64,000 nt of DNA from Druceiella hillmani (taxonomy: Eukaryota > Arthropoda > Insecta > Lepidoptera > Hepialidae): positions 3,116,001-3,180,000 of the forward strand of contig JAYKKI010000095.1 of NCBI GenBank assembly GCA_039881145.1. The letters run 5' to 3'. The notes below the pieces were generated by a model. It ran no database searches, was not told the origin of the DNA, and worked only from the letters and a program-made list of their open reading frames with translations. Position 1 is the stretch's first letter, and every line of letters starts with the position of its first letter. The position numbers were made by a program, and so were the translations under genes. Shown one piece after another: positions 10,742-24,228 of the stretch.

Positions 10742-12747
10742 CTCATGGAAATACTTTGACGGCATCTCATAAGCCTATGTACCAATTTTTTCTCAATACG
10801 TTTTTCAAGTATGAGTTAAATGATATATAATTGAATTATAAAAGATTTTAAATAAGACGTTTCAATTAGGTATAAGCAATATATAATATTCGTATATTTA
10901 GATCCAAAAATTTTAAAGAACTGTATGAATTTTCTCGACTGTTTCTGAAGGAAAAAAAAATTAAATTTTTCCTAGAAACTCACTTCATATGTATTCAGTT
11001 TCATGCTAGTATATAGTTTTTGTTTTGAGAGCAAGAAAATCTTGACAGACGTTTAGACGTATAGTGTACTGCCAATATGATTACATTCGGATGTTTGCCT
11101 AAAAAAGAAGGATTATTTCCATAGTTTTTGTATTTTACGAAGAAAATTTCTAGGGATAGTAATAAAATAATCCCAGTATTAGCTTTTTAAACGTTTTAAG
11201 TTTTGAAAATATATTTAGAAAATAATTTGAACATAAAAAAATACGAATTAAGTTTCTACGATTATAAAAATGCTTTGGAAACTATTGTCGATGAACTTAC
11301 CTCTCAATAATCGCATATATTATCACGCAGATTGCTATTTATTGCAAACACTTGCCGAAAATTACTGCTGTTTTAATTCCGCAACATATCTTTAAAGTTT
11401 AACTTGCATTCTCCCTTTGGGCTACTGCTGTATTTTTGGCGGCCTTTAATTGCAGTAGATTTGTCTATTATTGTTTCATATTTAATTATAATATAAGCTG
11501 AATTTCAAAACTATATCAAACAATGACTACAAAAAATGACACATTTTTAATTGTCAGTTATTATGATTATGACTTTTACTTTTATGTTTTATTTTTGACA
11601 CATGTTTAAAAAAGAAAAAAACATATATTGAGATTAACACATTAATTAATTTCCACAATATAGGCCTCCCAATTCTTACACAAACTAACTTAGCAGATAA
11701 ACAGCATTTCAGAGTTTTAGACAGCAAGTCGTAAAACTTTGAATTTTAATCATCGCATTAATACTGTATCTGGAGGTAGAATTGAGAATAAATTATGTTC
11801 TATTTATAAGATTTTTACTATTATTCACCATTGGCAATTTGTAGTCTATTTATCGCCAGTGGTCATAATCTTGTCATCTCTGTTTTCTAATTTCCTTCTC
11901 TCCATATATCGTTATATCTTTTGAGTAGATATTCTGATTCGTCTTTCTTCAATACGTGGTAAATACAATGGAGCATTGTATTGAAGAGTTTTTTCCTCTT
12001 TTTATATCTTTCGTTGACTTTTTTCTAAAATATGATCTTCCACAAACATTAGCTCTAAGGGCTTGAAACACTTTAAGTTTTCATTCTACTATTTTTAAAT
12101 AACTTTTTAGAAAACATGAAATATTTAGCGCGTGTATTAGTTTGTTTTTCATTAATATAGCCATTGTTATATTTAATCTAAAAGTAGCAAATATAATAAA
12201 ATTTTGATTTTTGACAAATTATGAATATGGATTCGGAAATAATGTAGATTTAATTGTTTCGTTTTTACTGGAATCACTTTAAAATCTGTTATTAAATACG
12301 GGCAAGTATAAAACGGCACTAATCACTAATTTAATTAATAAATGCAAATAAAAAAAAAAAATTTTATATTAAACATGAATTACAAACGTCTTTAACTTAA
12401 CTTTGAGTTTATTCTAGCAGCCACTAAAGATAGGTCGATACTGATCAAACTGTATTCCTTCCAAATATTTCCCCTCTTTGTAAGGGATCAGAGCGGCCGT
12501 GAAACACTCTTCCACAGAACAGGTTTGGTAGTGGTCAGCAGCATCCCACGGATCACGGGTCATCTGCGTTTTGTGTGGCTCCGGTGAGGTCGTGGGATTT
12601 ATTAGCGAGATGGTTATAGTAGATCGAGCAGGGATTTGGATGAGGTGATCGTGGGAATTAATTTTTTTTTGTTAGGGTTCGTTGGTCAGTTAAGGTGTTA
12701 AAAGATAGCTTGAAAACAATTCTTGACATCTAGTTTAATAATTCGGC
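10738..12747. other. Two kilobases without a recognised gene
   Basis: AT-rich throughout. 12420-12660 is distinctly richer in GC (for example GGATCACGGGTCATCTGCG) and may be a conserved or exonic patch, but no frame or splice pair stands out. Confidence 0.4.
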
Positions 12748-13031
12748 AGTTATGGTTGTATTGAATATATTTGGTGTTAATTTTGTAGAAATTAATTATT
12801 CACAATTAAATGAAACTACGTGATGTAGTATTGTTTCTACTTTATTTAAATTCTTAATCGCAACCTAGGTTTCGTTGTATGACAACATCTTCATGTGGGC
12901 AATTAGCAAAGATGAATTGCCGGCCTGAATATGTTGTAATACAACGAAACCTAGATCGTGGTAAAGAATTTAAATAAAGTAGAAACAATACTACATCACG
13001 TAATTTCATTTAACTGTGAGTTATAGTGGTA
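12748..13031 (-). mobile_element. Fold-back element, copy A, with 13-bp flanking repeat
   Basis: The body (12761-13018) is a hairpin. The left arm from about 12800 (CAATTAAATGAAACTACGTG) is the reverse complement of the right arm ending near 13014, with about 90 bp per arm and a loop of a few tens of bases. A tail of about 41 bp, TGAATATATTTGGTGTTAAT onward, is present on the left side only. The body is flanked by AGTTATGGTTGTA (12748-12760) and AGTTATAGTGGTA (13019-13031), matching at 11 of 13 positions and probably an aged target duplication. It belongs to the same family as copies near 47.5, 52.5 and 57.6 kb. Confidence 0.8.
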
Positions 13032-13989
<958 letters not shown>

Positions 13990-14200
13990 GAAAAAATACC
14001 GATGTATAATTGCGAAAAAATATCGATATATCGATATCGATATATCGATTAACAAAATATAAATAAAAATATCGATATATCGATTGCGAAAAAATATCGA
14101 TATATCGATATTTTTTATTATTTATATTGATATTATTTGGCGATATATAATATTTCGATATATCTATATAAAATATCGGAAACGTATCAAAATCGATATT
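13990..14200. repeat. Dense cluster of TATCGATA palindromes
   Basis: TATCGATA and overlapping ATCGAT words recur at about 14026-14050, 14071-14084 and 14095-14112, with half-matches to 14200. TATCGATA is the Drosophila DRE/BEAF-32 core, so a regulatory reading is possible. The phasing, with a nearly repeated block starting GCGAAAAAATATCGA at 14011 and 14087, suggests a simple-sequence expansion instead. Confidence 0.6.
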
Positions 14201-14304
14201 TTTTCCTATGGCGACACTAAACTCCGTTGTCCGCAGCAAGCAACAATTCAATTTCAAGCTCAACCAGAAGTGGTGTATGCCTAGCAAACTAAAATAATGT
14301 CTTG

Positions 14305-14560
14305 ACCAACGCATAATACCTACCCAGAAAAGGGAATCCATTAAAGTACTGGTTTGATAGTCGCCATTTTACTCCGCTCCTTACAGAAATAGCTCTAAAA
14401 TATTTGACACCTACTGCGTCCTCGGTTTCCCAATAACAGAAAAGTCCCAATAACAGAAGTCGTCTTACACCAGAGCACATCAAGCTAAGAGTATTCATTT
14501 TCTCTCTGTCAGAAAAATATTCGTTTGTCCGAGTGACTGTTTGATTAATATTAATTATTA
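14305..14560 (+). pseudogene. hAT transposase C-terminal dimerisation-domain relic
   Basis: One frame from about 14325 reads KYWFDSRHFTPLLTEIALKY and LTPTASSVS, then hits a stop. A shifted frame continues as NRSRLTPEHIKLRVF with SEKYS after it. This order (W..LA..YL..P.SSV.SER, then NRLSPE...L.F) is the hAT dimerisation region at the transposase C terminus. The segment between SSV and NR is disturbed, and no catalytic domain or terminal inverted repeat was identified, so this is a short dead fragment. Confidence 0.75.
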
Positions 14561-15344
14561 CCTAAACTAAGTATTTAAATAAAAAATATTATTTACCCAG
14601 GCCAAGTACCTACTTGATTACTAAACAAGAAAATTATTCTTGTCCATGTTTTTGATTTCAGATTTTATATTACTTGATTTGTTAGAAGAAATGTTCATTG
14701 ATTGGTATTTATTTAGTAATCTGAGATTGTATTGAGCGAAACTAGACAAAATACACTATATTTTTTAGAACACTAATATTATCTTTAAAGTCCTCCCCAA
14801 GTTTTTTATAATATAAAAAAGAAGACACAGCTTTTTTGATAAGTTAAATAAATGTATACATGAACTTTTTTGAGCAAACGTTGAACGGCTTATTGAATTC
14901 AGTATATATTCATTGTACTTACGGAAACATCATTACGTACCGGATAAATACATTTTAAATCTTTTCTTTTTTCATAATAGGACGTCGACCGAATATTTTT
15001 TTAAATATATGGCCAGCTGTTACGATGGTCAAAAATAAAACCAATCATTATATACACAATACTTTATCAAGCTCCTAGACGAATTAGCATATCTATTAAA
15101 ATGCAAACGACTGATGAATAATTTCAATATTGGACTCAAAATCGTAGTAACTGGTTGGTTTGAATAAAATATAGTAAAAATACGATATTTAAATAAAACC
15201 ATCAATTTATTCCGAGCCAAATCTAAATGACAATGCGCTTGCGGATGGGAGAACAGGTTGGACGAGTGAGAGATGAGAACGCACGTCGTGGACCAGTTGG
15301 GGTGTTCGTGGGAATTCGTGGTCAAGGGATGACCGTTTGGACAT
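14561..15344. other. No recognised gene
   Basis: AT-rich until about 15190. 15220-15340 is GC-richer and precedes the repeat array. Minus-strand open frames of 69-98 codons here have no family resemblance. Confidence 0.4.
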
Positions 15345-15925
15345 CTTGAGGCGACGCCACACTATGATGTATGCAGTGGTTATATTATGTGACTGATGTA
15401 AGCAGTGATATACCAACTTGAAGACACGTTACGTTATATAGCTGTAACAGTAATTCAGACATTTTATGTATTTCTAGGGTTCTGTATCTCAAGACTAATA
15501 AAGCAGAACCCTTATAAGACCACTGAGGTGTTAAACCGTCCGTTTGTCAAAGCCATTTACCTCAGAAACTGTTTAACCTTTAAATTTAAAATTTTGTTTA
15601 AAAACAAAGCAAGTTAACCCGCACATCTATCAATGGTCATCTTGAGACGACGCCACACTATAATGTATGCAGTGTTTATGTAAGCAGTGATATACCATTT
15701 GAAGTCACGTTAAGTTACCTAGCTGTAACGGTAATTCAGACAATTTTATGTATTTCTAGGGTTCCGTATCTCAAAAGTAATAAAGCAGAACCCTTATAAA
15801 AATACTCGGGTGTTAAACCGTCCATTTGTCCCAGCTATTTATCTCAGAACTGTTTAACGTGGAAATTAAAAATTTTGTGTAGAAATAATGCATGCTAATC
15901 CCATATATGCGGTCAATAGTTAACA
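15345..15925. repeat. Two tandem ~285-bp copies of a dispersed insect repeat
   Basis: The segment starting CATCTTGAGGCGACGCCACA at about 15340 recurs from 15638. Both copies carry AGGGTTCYGTATCTCAA, then AGCAGAACCCTTATAA, then TTAAACCGTCC. I associate this sequence with a dispersed repeat common in Lepidoptera. The second copy has small deletions. It leads directly into the 220-bp array. Confidence 0.8.
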
Positions 15926-17200
15926 ATTACCAATATTCACATCGAAATTTTAGAGACACTAATATTGTATTAACATTTTTTTTTGTTCATATGTTATGTG
16001 GGATATTAGTTGAAAGAGCGCTATATAAAGATGTCATAATATTTATATTACCGAAAGTGTCGACAAACATTTTTAGAAACTGTTTGACAGAGATCTTTGA
16101 AATTTAGCATAATGATAAAATAACATAAATCTCAATTGTTAACATTTAGCAATAATTATACCGAAATTGTAGAGAAACTAATATTGTATTAATATTTTTT
16201 TTTGTTCATATGTTATATGGGATATTAGTTGAAAGAGCGATATATAAAGATGTCATAATATTGACTTTGCCGAAAATGTCCACAATAATGTTATTAGCAA
16301 CTGTTTGACAGAGAACATTGAAATTTGGCATAATGATAAAGTCATATAAATCTTAATTGTTAATAATTAGCAATATTCATAACGAAATTTTAAAGTAATT
16401 AATATTGTATTAACATTTTTTTTCTTCATATGTTGGGTGGTAAATTAGTAAAAAGAGCGATATATAAAGATGTCATAATATTGACTTTGCCGAAAATGTC
16501 CACAATAATGTTATTAGCAACTGTTTGACAGAGAACATTGAAATTTGGCATAATGATAAAGTCATATAAATCTTAATTGTTAATAATTAGCAATATTCAT
16601 AACGAAATTTTAAAGTAACTAATATTGTATTAACATTTTTTTTCTTCATATGTTATGTGGGATATTAGTTGAAAGAGCGATATATAAAGATGTCATAATA
16701 TTGACTTTGCCGAAAATGTCCACAAAAATGTTATTAGCAACTGTTTGACAGAGAACATTGAAATTTGGCATAATGATAAAGTCATATAAATCTCAATTGT
16801 AATAATTAGCAATATTCATAACGAAATTTTAAAGAAACTAATATTGTATTAACATTTTTTTTCTTCATATGTTGTGTGGTATATTAGTAAAAAGAGCGAT
16901 ATATAAAGATGTCATAATATTGACTTTGCCGAAAATGTCCACAAAAATGTTATTAGCAACTGTTTGACAGAGAACATTGAAATTTAGCATACTGATTCTT
17001 ATCGAAATTTTAGAGCAACTACTATTGTATTAACATTTTTTTTGTTCATATGTTGTGCGTTATATTAGTTAAAAGAGCGATATATAAAGACCTCATAATA
17101 TTAATTTTGCCGAAAAGGTCCATAAAAACTTTATTATTAGAAACTGTTTGAAAGAGGTCTTTGAAATTTAGCATACTGATAAATCACATAAATCTCGATA
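15890..17200. repeat. Tandem array of ~220-bp units, six copies
   Basis: TATATAAAGA preceded by AGAGCG recurs at about 16021, 16241, 16461, 16681, 16900 and 17081. The spacing is 219-220 bp except for the last unit, which is about 40 bp short. Each unit runs through TTAGCAATATTCATA, ATTGTATTAACATTTTTTT, GACTTTGCCGAAAATGTCC and AACTGTTTGACAGAG. Central units are nearly identical and outer ones more diverged, as expected for unequal exchange. Confidence 0.95.
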
Positions 17201-18360
17201 GTTAACACTCAAATATTTTAGAGGGGACAAATAAGGTACTCAATATGAAAATTTAGCGGGGACAAATAAGGTACTCAAAATTTTTGTTACCATATATTAT
17301 GCGAGATATTAATTTAAAGATTTTATTCACCCATCCCTCTCCTCGAAGGTACTAAAACTAACATTAAGAAAAATCGTCGTTGTTAGCAGTTTATCTAAAC
17401 TTTAGGGAAAAACTATAAATATGATTCTAAAATTTACGTTTTTGAGATATATACTATATTTTTACACCTGTGAAATATATATAAGATAGTTAACACTCAA
17501 ATATTTCAGAGGGGACAAATAAGGTACTCAATATGAAAATTTTAGCAGGGAAAAATAAGGTACTCAACATTTTTGTTACCATATATTGTGCGAGATATTA
17601 ATTTAAAGATTTTATTCACCCATCCCTCTCCTCGAAGGTGCTAAAACTAACATTAAGATAAATCGTCGTTGTTAGCAGTTTATCTAAACTTTAGGGAAAA
17701 ACTATAAATATGATTCTAAAGTTTACGTTTTTGAGATATATACTATATTTTTACACCTGTGAAATATATATAAGATAATATTCTTACGTGGAGAAAAAGT
17801 AATAATAATTTTATAGAAAAAGTATTAACACTAAAATATTTTAGAGGGGACAAATAAGGTACTCACAATTTTTGTTACCATATGTTGTGCGAGATATTAA
17901 TTTAAAGATTTTATTCACCCATCCCTCTCCTCGAGGGTGCTAAAACTAACATTAAGAAAAATCGTCGTTGTTAGCAGTTTATCTAAACTCTAGCGAAAAA
18001 CTGTAACTATGACTCTAAAGTATACGTGTTTGAGATATATACTATATTTTTACACCTGTGAAATATATATAAGATAATATTCTTACGTGGAGAAAAAGTA
18101 ATAATAATTTTATAGAAAAAGTATTAATACTAAAATATTTTAGAGGGGACAAATAAGGTACTCAATTTTTTTGTTACCATATATTGTGCGAGATATTAAT
18201 TTAAAGATTTTATTCACCCAGGTGCTAAAACTAACATTAAGAAAAATCGTCGTTGCTAGCAGTTTATCTAAACTTTAGGGAAAAACTATAACTATGATTC
18301 TAAAGTTTACGTTTTTGAGATATATACTATATTTTTACACCTGTGAAATATATATAAGAT
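17200..18360. repeat. Tandem array of ~297-bp units, four copies
   Basis: TTTTGTTACCATAT recurs at about 17282, 17571, 17870 and 18171 (spacing 289-301). Units include GAGGGGACAAATAAGGTACT, the pyrimidine-rich CACCCATCCCTCTCCTCGA, and ATCGTCGTTG. The fourth copy lacks the CCCTCTCC segment. The last three units end with the motif that is amplified alone in the following 64-bp array. Confidence 0.95.
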
Positions 18361-18595
18361 AATATTCTTACGTGGAGAAAAAGTAATAATAATTTTATAG
18401 AAAAAGTATTAATATATATAAGATAATATTCTTACGTGGAGAAAAAGTAATAATAATTTTATAGAAAAAGTATTAATATATATAAGATAATATTCTTACG
18501 TGGAGAAAAAGTAATAATAATTTTATAGAAAAAGTATTAATATATGTAAGATAATATTCTTACGTGGAGAAAAAGTAATAATATTTGTAAAGAGT
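18350..18595. repeat. 64-bp tandem array, four copies
   Basis: AAGATAATATTCTTACGTGG starts at 18356, 18420, 18484 and 18548, an exact 64-bp period. The unit is the tail of the 297-bp repeat, so this is a secondary amplification of part of the larger unit. Copies are almost identical, indicating recent expansion. Confidence 0.95.
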
Positions 18596-21500
18596 TTAAG
18601 ATAAATGCTATACAGGTTTAAATGTGTTTAAATTTACTTTTACTTTACAGGTTTTATTTCTTTTCACAGTTGTAGATTATATTCGTTTCAATGACAAACA
18701 AATATACTGAGAAATGAATGACTTAAATTTATTGAGAAAATGTCAGAAATTGAGTTCAGCGAAAGAGGAGATTGAATTTGTTTGGAGATATTTAACAATT
18801 GGATATATTCTTATTGAGGTTTCAAAAATGATATTATATAGTATCTAATATACTATATAATATCACTCTTTTTTCATAAATATATAAAAGTAAAGTAAGT
18901 ATTAATTAGCATAAAGTCAAATTCTATCTCATGAAGTACCCGTGGATATTGATGTTTATTTTCCGGGAATCTACATTCCGAAAGAAAAAAAATCCAAAGT
19001 TCTTATACATATCGTCACTATGCCTTTAAATATAACGTGCTGATATATAGCCTAAAAGTTTTCTGAAAGTATTATGGAAATCGCAAAAATATTTTTTTGT
19101 TAGTTTTTTAAGAAAAAGACTTTTACTTATTAAATGTTAGTATTCCGTAGCAAAGTTACAAAAAGGGCGCACATGTGTTAAATAGAGGATATAAGAGAGA
19201 ACTTGTCCATTATTCTTACAGACGATTCTATGCATCAAACTAAGTATATTTCAAGCGTGTTTCTGTAAAAAAAATTTGTTTTTTTTGAAATCGCAACTTT
19301 GTAGTGATTGCAACTTTGTAGTTTAAGAACAGATGATAATTGTTACAAAGCTCTTTAACATTTTCTACTCAATTTTGTGCATAGAAACACTTGTATGAAT
19401 AATATACACGATCTTTGTTATACTCTTGTATTTGTATACAATGTAGTTTTGTATATAGTTTCGTGATATTTTCTATTCATTTTAATGTAGGGAATTGTCT
19501 GTATCAGTGGTCGCCCAGTGGTTGAAATTTGACGGTAATGTATTATACTTATCTACTCATTTTGTTGAAAACACTAATAGGTATGCGAGAGTATGTAAAT
19601 TCAGATTGTTACTACAAAATTTTCCTTTTGTAAGGGGTGTATATTAAGCATGCTGTATTTTACTAATGTATAAAACAGGTATCTAGACAAAATATAAAAT
19701 AAACGCTTTTTGCCTTGACATAAACTCCGCAGGCTACAGAAAACTGAGTATTAGAAATCACAAAAAATTCACATCTCCAAACTCATTCAGTCGATCTGAC
19801 GTTTTAAACTTCTTTGGTGACAATCTCTACTCTGTGCGATTGTTCGACCACAGACTATTATGCGTTTGACTTTGACAATATGAACGTAAACCATGAATCT
19901 TTTAATGTATCTGTAATATATAATTTAATGTATTTATATTACATGTTATATATATTTTAGCTTTCTGCACTCATTCTTCATATAAACTTTAACTATGCCA
20001 AATCTCACACTCTTTCGTGCTCTTCACGCATTAATGTATAAATGAATAATATAGATGTTCTCTGTTTATAGGTTATTTATTGAAGCAAAAATTTGAAAAT
20101 ATAGTCAGTCATTTGTGTTGAAATCTATTTATGAAAGATAATTACCAGCAGTAAATATTTAAAAATGATTTTAATTACGACGCGATATACTTGTCGCGCA
20201 AATTTAATCGAGCGAGTTCGAAACAAATATCTTTGTCTTCTACTTTATGTCTGCACTGAAGTGCGGATCACCACACCGGTAACCTTCTCATGGTCAACTA
20301 CTCCTTCCGAGCCTCCCACTAATACCTTTTACGCCTTCGCTCGTTCACTTGTCCCACGTTGAGCTCTCGGAGGCCATTAAACATGTTGAATTCATAATGA
20401 ATTAAGGCGTTAGTAGCGAGCGACACTGTTCCTATTGCGACCACTACTTTCGCTCTATCGATTTGCAAAGTTCGGTGCCCGATGCTGATAAAACTTTAAT
20501 TTAACGCTTACATGTGTTTTACTTAATGAGGTGAGAAGTTTACAATATCTTCGTAAACGTAGAATATTTTAATCTATTGAAATAGTGTGTATTTTTTATG
20601 ATATAATGTATTTGGGTGAAGCCAAATAGGAGTCAAATTCGAACTTGTCGGCTACCCTCAACTACCTAGACAAGAATGGATTTATCAATTAAGCGTTATA
20701 AAATAGTGTCGTTTGTACTAATTGAAAAGCAGAGTTTACTAACGTATTTATTTCTTAACACGTTTAGTAGAAATGGTTCTTAGAGATTTATTACTATGTT
20801 GGAGGCCTGACATTCGGTAGAAACTTTAATATGGTAAGTTCAATATTGCTTTGGATTCTGTTAATGTGAGAAAATAAAATTAAATAGAGAAAAATATAAA
20901 AATTTAATCAAAAAAAACTTCGAGATTTTATTATACCTTATTCTATTTTATATTTTCATAAAATTATCTTTATATAAAATGTCCATTAGGTGAGTACAAT
21001 TTTACATATTTTTATATAAAGTATCGTTTAGGCCATTGCAATTTCGCTAGGCAAATCTTCGTTAGGCAAATGCAAAAAAAAGCCATTGCAATTTATTGGA
21101 AAACTTGTCAGCAAGAGCTGAAAAATGATTTTGTGGATATTATCAAGTATTTACGCTCTTCTCGAACATTATATTTGATAGAGGTTTACCTTTTCTGTTG
21201 TTATGTATTCAAAGTTTTATAAGAAGTTAGTTATTCTGAGTGGAAATCATAACTATCTCTCAAGCTATAATATTATTTATTTATTTATTTAGTGTTTAAT
21301 AAAGAATCGGTAGAAAAATGGAAAAGGATGAAGCAAGAAAGGTAGCAGGATGTGAACGGAAAGAAATTGGGACGCAGTCGTAAGAGGTATATGTTATTTT
21401 TATCGTTGACTTTTGAAAACATATAGATGGTGAATTTCTGATGCTAGGATTCAATGAATTCCATAACCTAGTAGCTTAAATAGTAAAGGGACGTTCATAA

Positions 21501-21754
21501 AAGAACTAAAAATGTTTAGGAATAGGAAATATCCATACATTTATAGATTTTTTCAGACTAATAGTATGATAAACGAGAAAATTTGATTTGTATGTGTTTC
21601 CACAATTATTTGACATCATCTATTTGTTAAGTTGCTGAACAAGTGATGAATATATCTGAAAGAAGTAATAGCGAATGGTGTGTCAAAATATAGTTGACAA
21701 CTTCATTGACTGTGTGACGTGACATCTGAGAAATTAATTTATTTTGAGTTCTTA
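18596..21754. other. Three kilobases without a recognised gene
   Basis: AT-rich. A somewhat GC-richer patch at 20165-20500 contains a 65-codon frame with no family resemblance. Short near-duplications such as GCAACTTTGTAGT at about 19304-19322 are present. 21420-21480 resembles 31015-31070 (TTTCTGATGCT, then CCATAACCTAGTAGCTTAAA-like sequence), suggesting an unidentified dispersed repeat. Confidence 0.4.
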
Positions 21755-21960
21755 AAATTGAGTTGTACTAATGATAATGTACTAATGAATGCTTGTACTA
21801 ACGATAATAGGCATTCTGTGATATAGTTGTAATAATGCTGCTAGCCATTCTACGGAAACAGTTGTGCTACATAATAACGATACTAGTCATTATGTAGAAA
21901 TATTTATACTATGTAATACTAGCTATACTGTGGAAAAAGTTGTGCTACTTTGCAAATTAT
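21755..21960. repeat. Degenerate minisatellite, ~37-bp unit
   Basis: Words of the form TTGTACTAA, TTGTAATAA and TTGTGCTAC, each followed by a CTAGYCATTCTRYGGAAA-like segment, recur about every 35-40 bp over five units. Spacing and sequence are irregular. Confidence 0.6.
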
Positions 21961-22694
21961 AAAGATTGGGAAAAAAATTAAAAACATTCTTTTGTGTATG
22001 AATATTACATGAGAAATATATTATATATACCGCCAAATTCTCATGAAGTTCCATGCATACATATAATGTTATTCTTCATGGGACGGTTCTAATGGGGCGC
22101 TTCTTGAATCTAAATAGTGTTTGGACTTATTTTGATTATCAAATATCCTGGTTTAAATTGTTATCTGCAGCCATTTGTCTGTCGAGAAGGAGACCAAATA
22201 TACATACAGACAGAGAAATATATTAATAAATATGTAAACGAACTTATTGATTGCATCCTATCAAAATTTAAACCAAATGAGTTAAATTTACGAGTTGTGG
22301 TCATCAATAGCAGATGTTACTAGTGTTAAACTTATATGTCGTGCTTCGCAGAAGGTAAAAGTTCCAAATGTTATAGGCGACTATCTCGTCTGGATCCGTC
22401 CAACTATTATGAAACTATTGTCCATAGGACGATGAGGTCACGATGGCTTCGACGGGCCAGTATAGGCAACTTTCAACATAAGTAACTTGCTACAACCTTA
22501 CTGTTACGATGACGAACATGTGAGCAGTTTGAATATGTGTCGCGTCTGTGTCTCTTAGTTGTGTAATGGGCGAGTGAATTCGGAGCATAGCTGAAAGTAT
22601 TTACCGATTCCTCTAATTTAAGAATCTATATACTTTTTCACAATCAATATTTGAAGACTATTCTTAAAATTTCATTCTATTTTTTTCTTTCTAG
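21961..22694. other. No recognised feature
   Basis: AT-rich up to about 22330, then a slightly GC-richer patch (22380-22600) with no gene resemblance. Confidence 0.4.
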
Positions 22695-23250
22695 ATAAAA
22701 TCATCGTCATCGAGAGAGTGGAAAAGTATGCGGTCAAGTATCTTGGTCAGCAAATGGTAAATCAAGCAAAGAAAATTGACAAGCACATAAGTATACTCCA
22801 AGCTAGGTTCGCCTTTAAAATGAAAATCAGTGCTGAACAGAAAGCTCTGATATATGAACAGTATATTCTACCAGTGCTGGCATAGGGAGTAGAGACTTGG
22901 TTGTTTAAATAGGAGATCCTCCACAAACTCCAAGTGGCTGAAGAGCAACTGAGAGAAAACTAGTAGACATTTCACTAAGAGACAGCAAAAGAAACGACTG
23001 GCTAAGAGAGCACACCCAGGTTAGTGGTATCACAAAACGGGTAACGAAATTAATATAGGCTATTCCTGGCGCAGGACAAAGGTGGAATGGAGACCACGGG
23101 AAGAGAAACGGCCACAAAGAAGACCACAGATCCATTGGTATGACGACATCAAATAACAGCTGGAGTGAATTGGGTAAAAACTGCCCAAGACCTAGACAGA
23201 TTGCATAAATTGAAGAAAGCTTATATCTTTACAGTCGAAAACGGCTAAAG
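22695..23250 (+). mobile_element. RTE-type LINE relic, C-terminal end
   Basis: In frame pieces the plus strand reads VEKYAVKYLGQQM, then KMKISAEQKALIYEQYILPV, an ETWLFK box, HKLQVAEEQL, ISLRDSKRNDWLREHTQV, GITKRVTKL, and after a frameshift WRPREEKRP and RPQIHWYDDIK. This order (YLG, ILPVL.YG.ETW, LRD..RN, WRPR.GKR..GRP..RW.DDI) is the C-terminal end of RTE-type reverse transcriptases common in moths and butterflies. Several stops (for example TAG at ILPVLA-stop-GVETW) and at least one frameshift are present. The catalytic RT domain is missing. Confidence 0.85.
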
Positions 23251-23360
23251 AAGATGTTAAATTATTTTTTCAACCTAGATCTCAGTGCCAATGCGTTGAG
23301 TAAGTTGATGTGAAATAAAGAAAAATATGTAAGATAAAACAGAATAAAGAAAACCAATGG

Positions 23361-23560
23361 GAAATATCGTTATATTTCACTAACTGAACTATCGTTATAT
23401 TTCGCTAACTGTTTTACAGTTATATAACTGAAATATCGTTATATTTCGCTAACTGTTTTACAGTTATATAACTGAAATATCGTTATATTTCGCAATCTGT
23501 TTTACAGTTATATAACTGAAATATTGTTATATTTCGCTAACTGTTTTACAGTTATACATT
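23361..23560. repeat. 44-bp minisatellite, about 4.5 copies
   Basis: ATCGTTATATTTCGCTAACT and variants start at 23391, 23435, 23479 and 23523, with a truncated copy at 23365. The unit contains the self-complementary CAGTTATATAACTG, so each copy can form a small hairpin. Confidence 0.95.
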
Positions 23561-24186
23561 TTTATTCAAAGGTACTTAAAGTGTTTTGCATAACGAAACT
23601 TATTAAAATGTTTTCACGAATTCTTCCTCATTAACTGAGCAGAATAACTTGCATTGACCAATTTGAAAGTTTTTTTAATATCAACCTTGAAAGTTATTTT
23701 AATATCTGCTTTTGAATTTAATATGCACTTAATGTTTAACAAAATAATTTAAGCATTCATCTATACATAATATATTGTGTATCAATACGTAATATATAAT
23801 CAGTTCGCCCGCCGTATCTTTGGGTCTGTAAACGATTTTCTCCAGTAACCCCGAAACGAATTTTATTACGGTTTTCATAAATTTATTGACGAGGAAGCTT
23901 TCATTTTATACGTATTTTGTGAAAATTATTTACTGAAAATTATGTCTCATCGACATACGTCGGTCGGAAGAAAATTATCGGAGAGGTATGTTGGCGTGGT
24001 TTGCTTAATTCGTTATATGGAAATAATGCACTACAAAAATATTCTTATTAAAAAGTTTTATAATAAATTCAGTACAAAATTGAAAAATAAAAATAAAAAA
24101 AGAAGAAATTGTAAGAAAGAGTAATTGAAAGTTGAAAAAGAAAAATTTATTTTCCCAATTTAGAGCGTATTGGGCAAAACTGCGTT
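23561..24186. other. No recognised feature
   Basis: AT-rich; no frame with family resemblance. Confidence 0.4.
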
Positions 24187-24228
24187 AAAATTTAATTTAA
24201 TAGGGATTACCCTATTGAATTAAATTTT
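24187..24228. repeat. 19-bp inverted repeat with 4-bp loop
   Basis: The arm 24187-24205 (AAAATTTAATTTAATAGGG) pairs with 24210-24228 with a single mismatch. No element ends were identified around it. Confidence 0.8.

Noticed and set aside
22905..23135. Minus-strand frame over the LINE at 22.7-23.2 kb
   Set aside because: It is antisense to the recognisable RTE reading on the plus strand.
24187..24228. Hairpin resembling a bacterial-type terminator
   Set aside because: The sequence is clearly from a eukaryotic nuclear genome; the hairpin is only noted as an inverted repeat.
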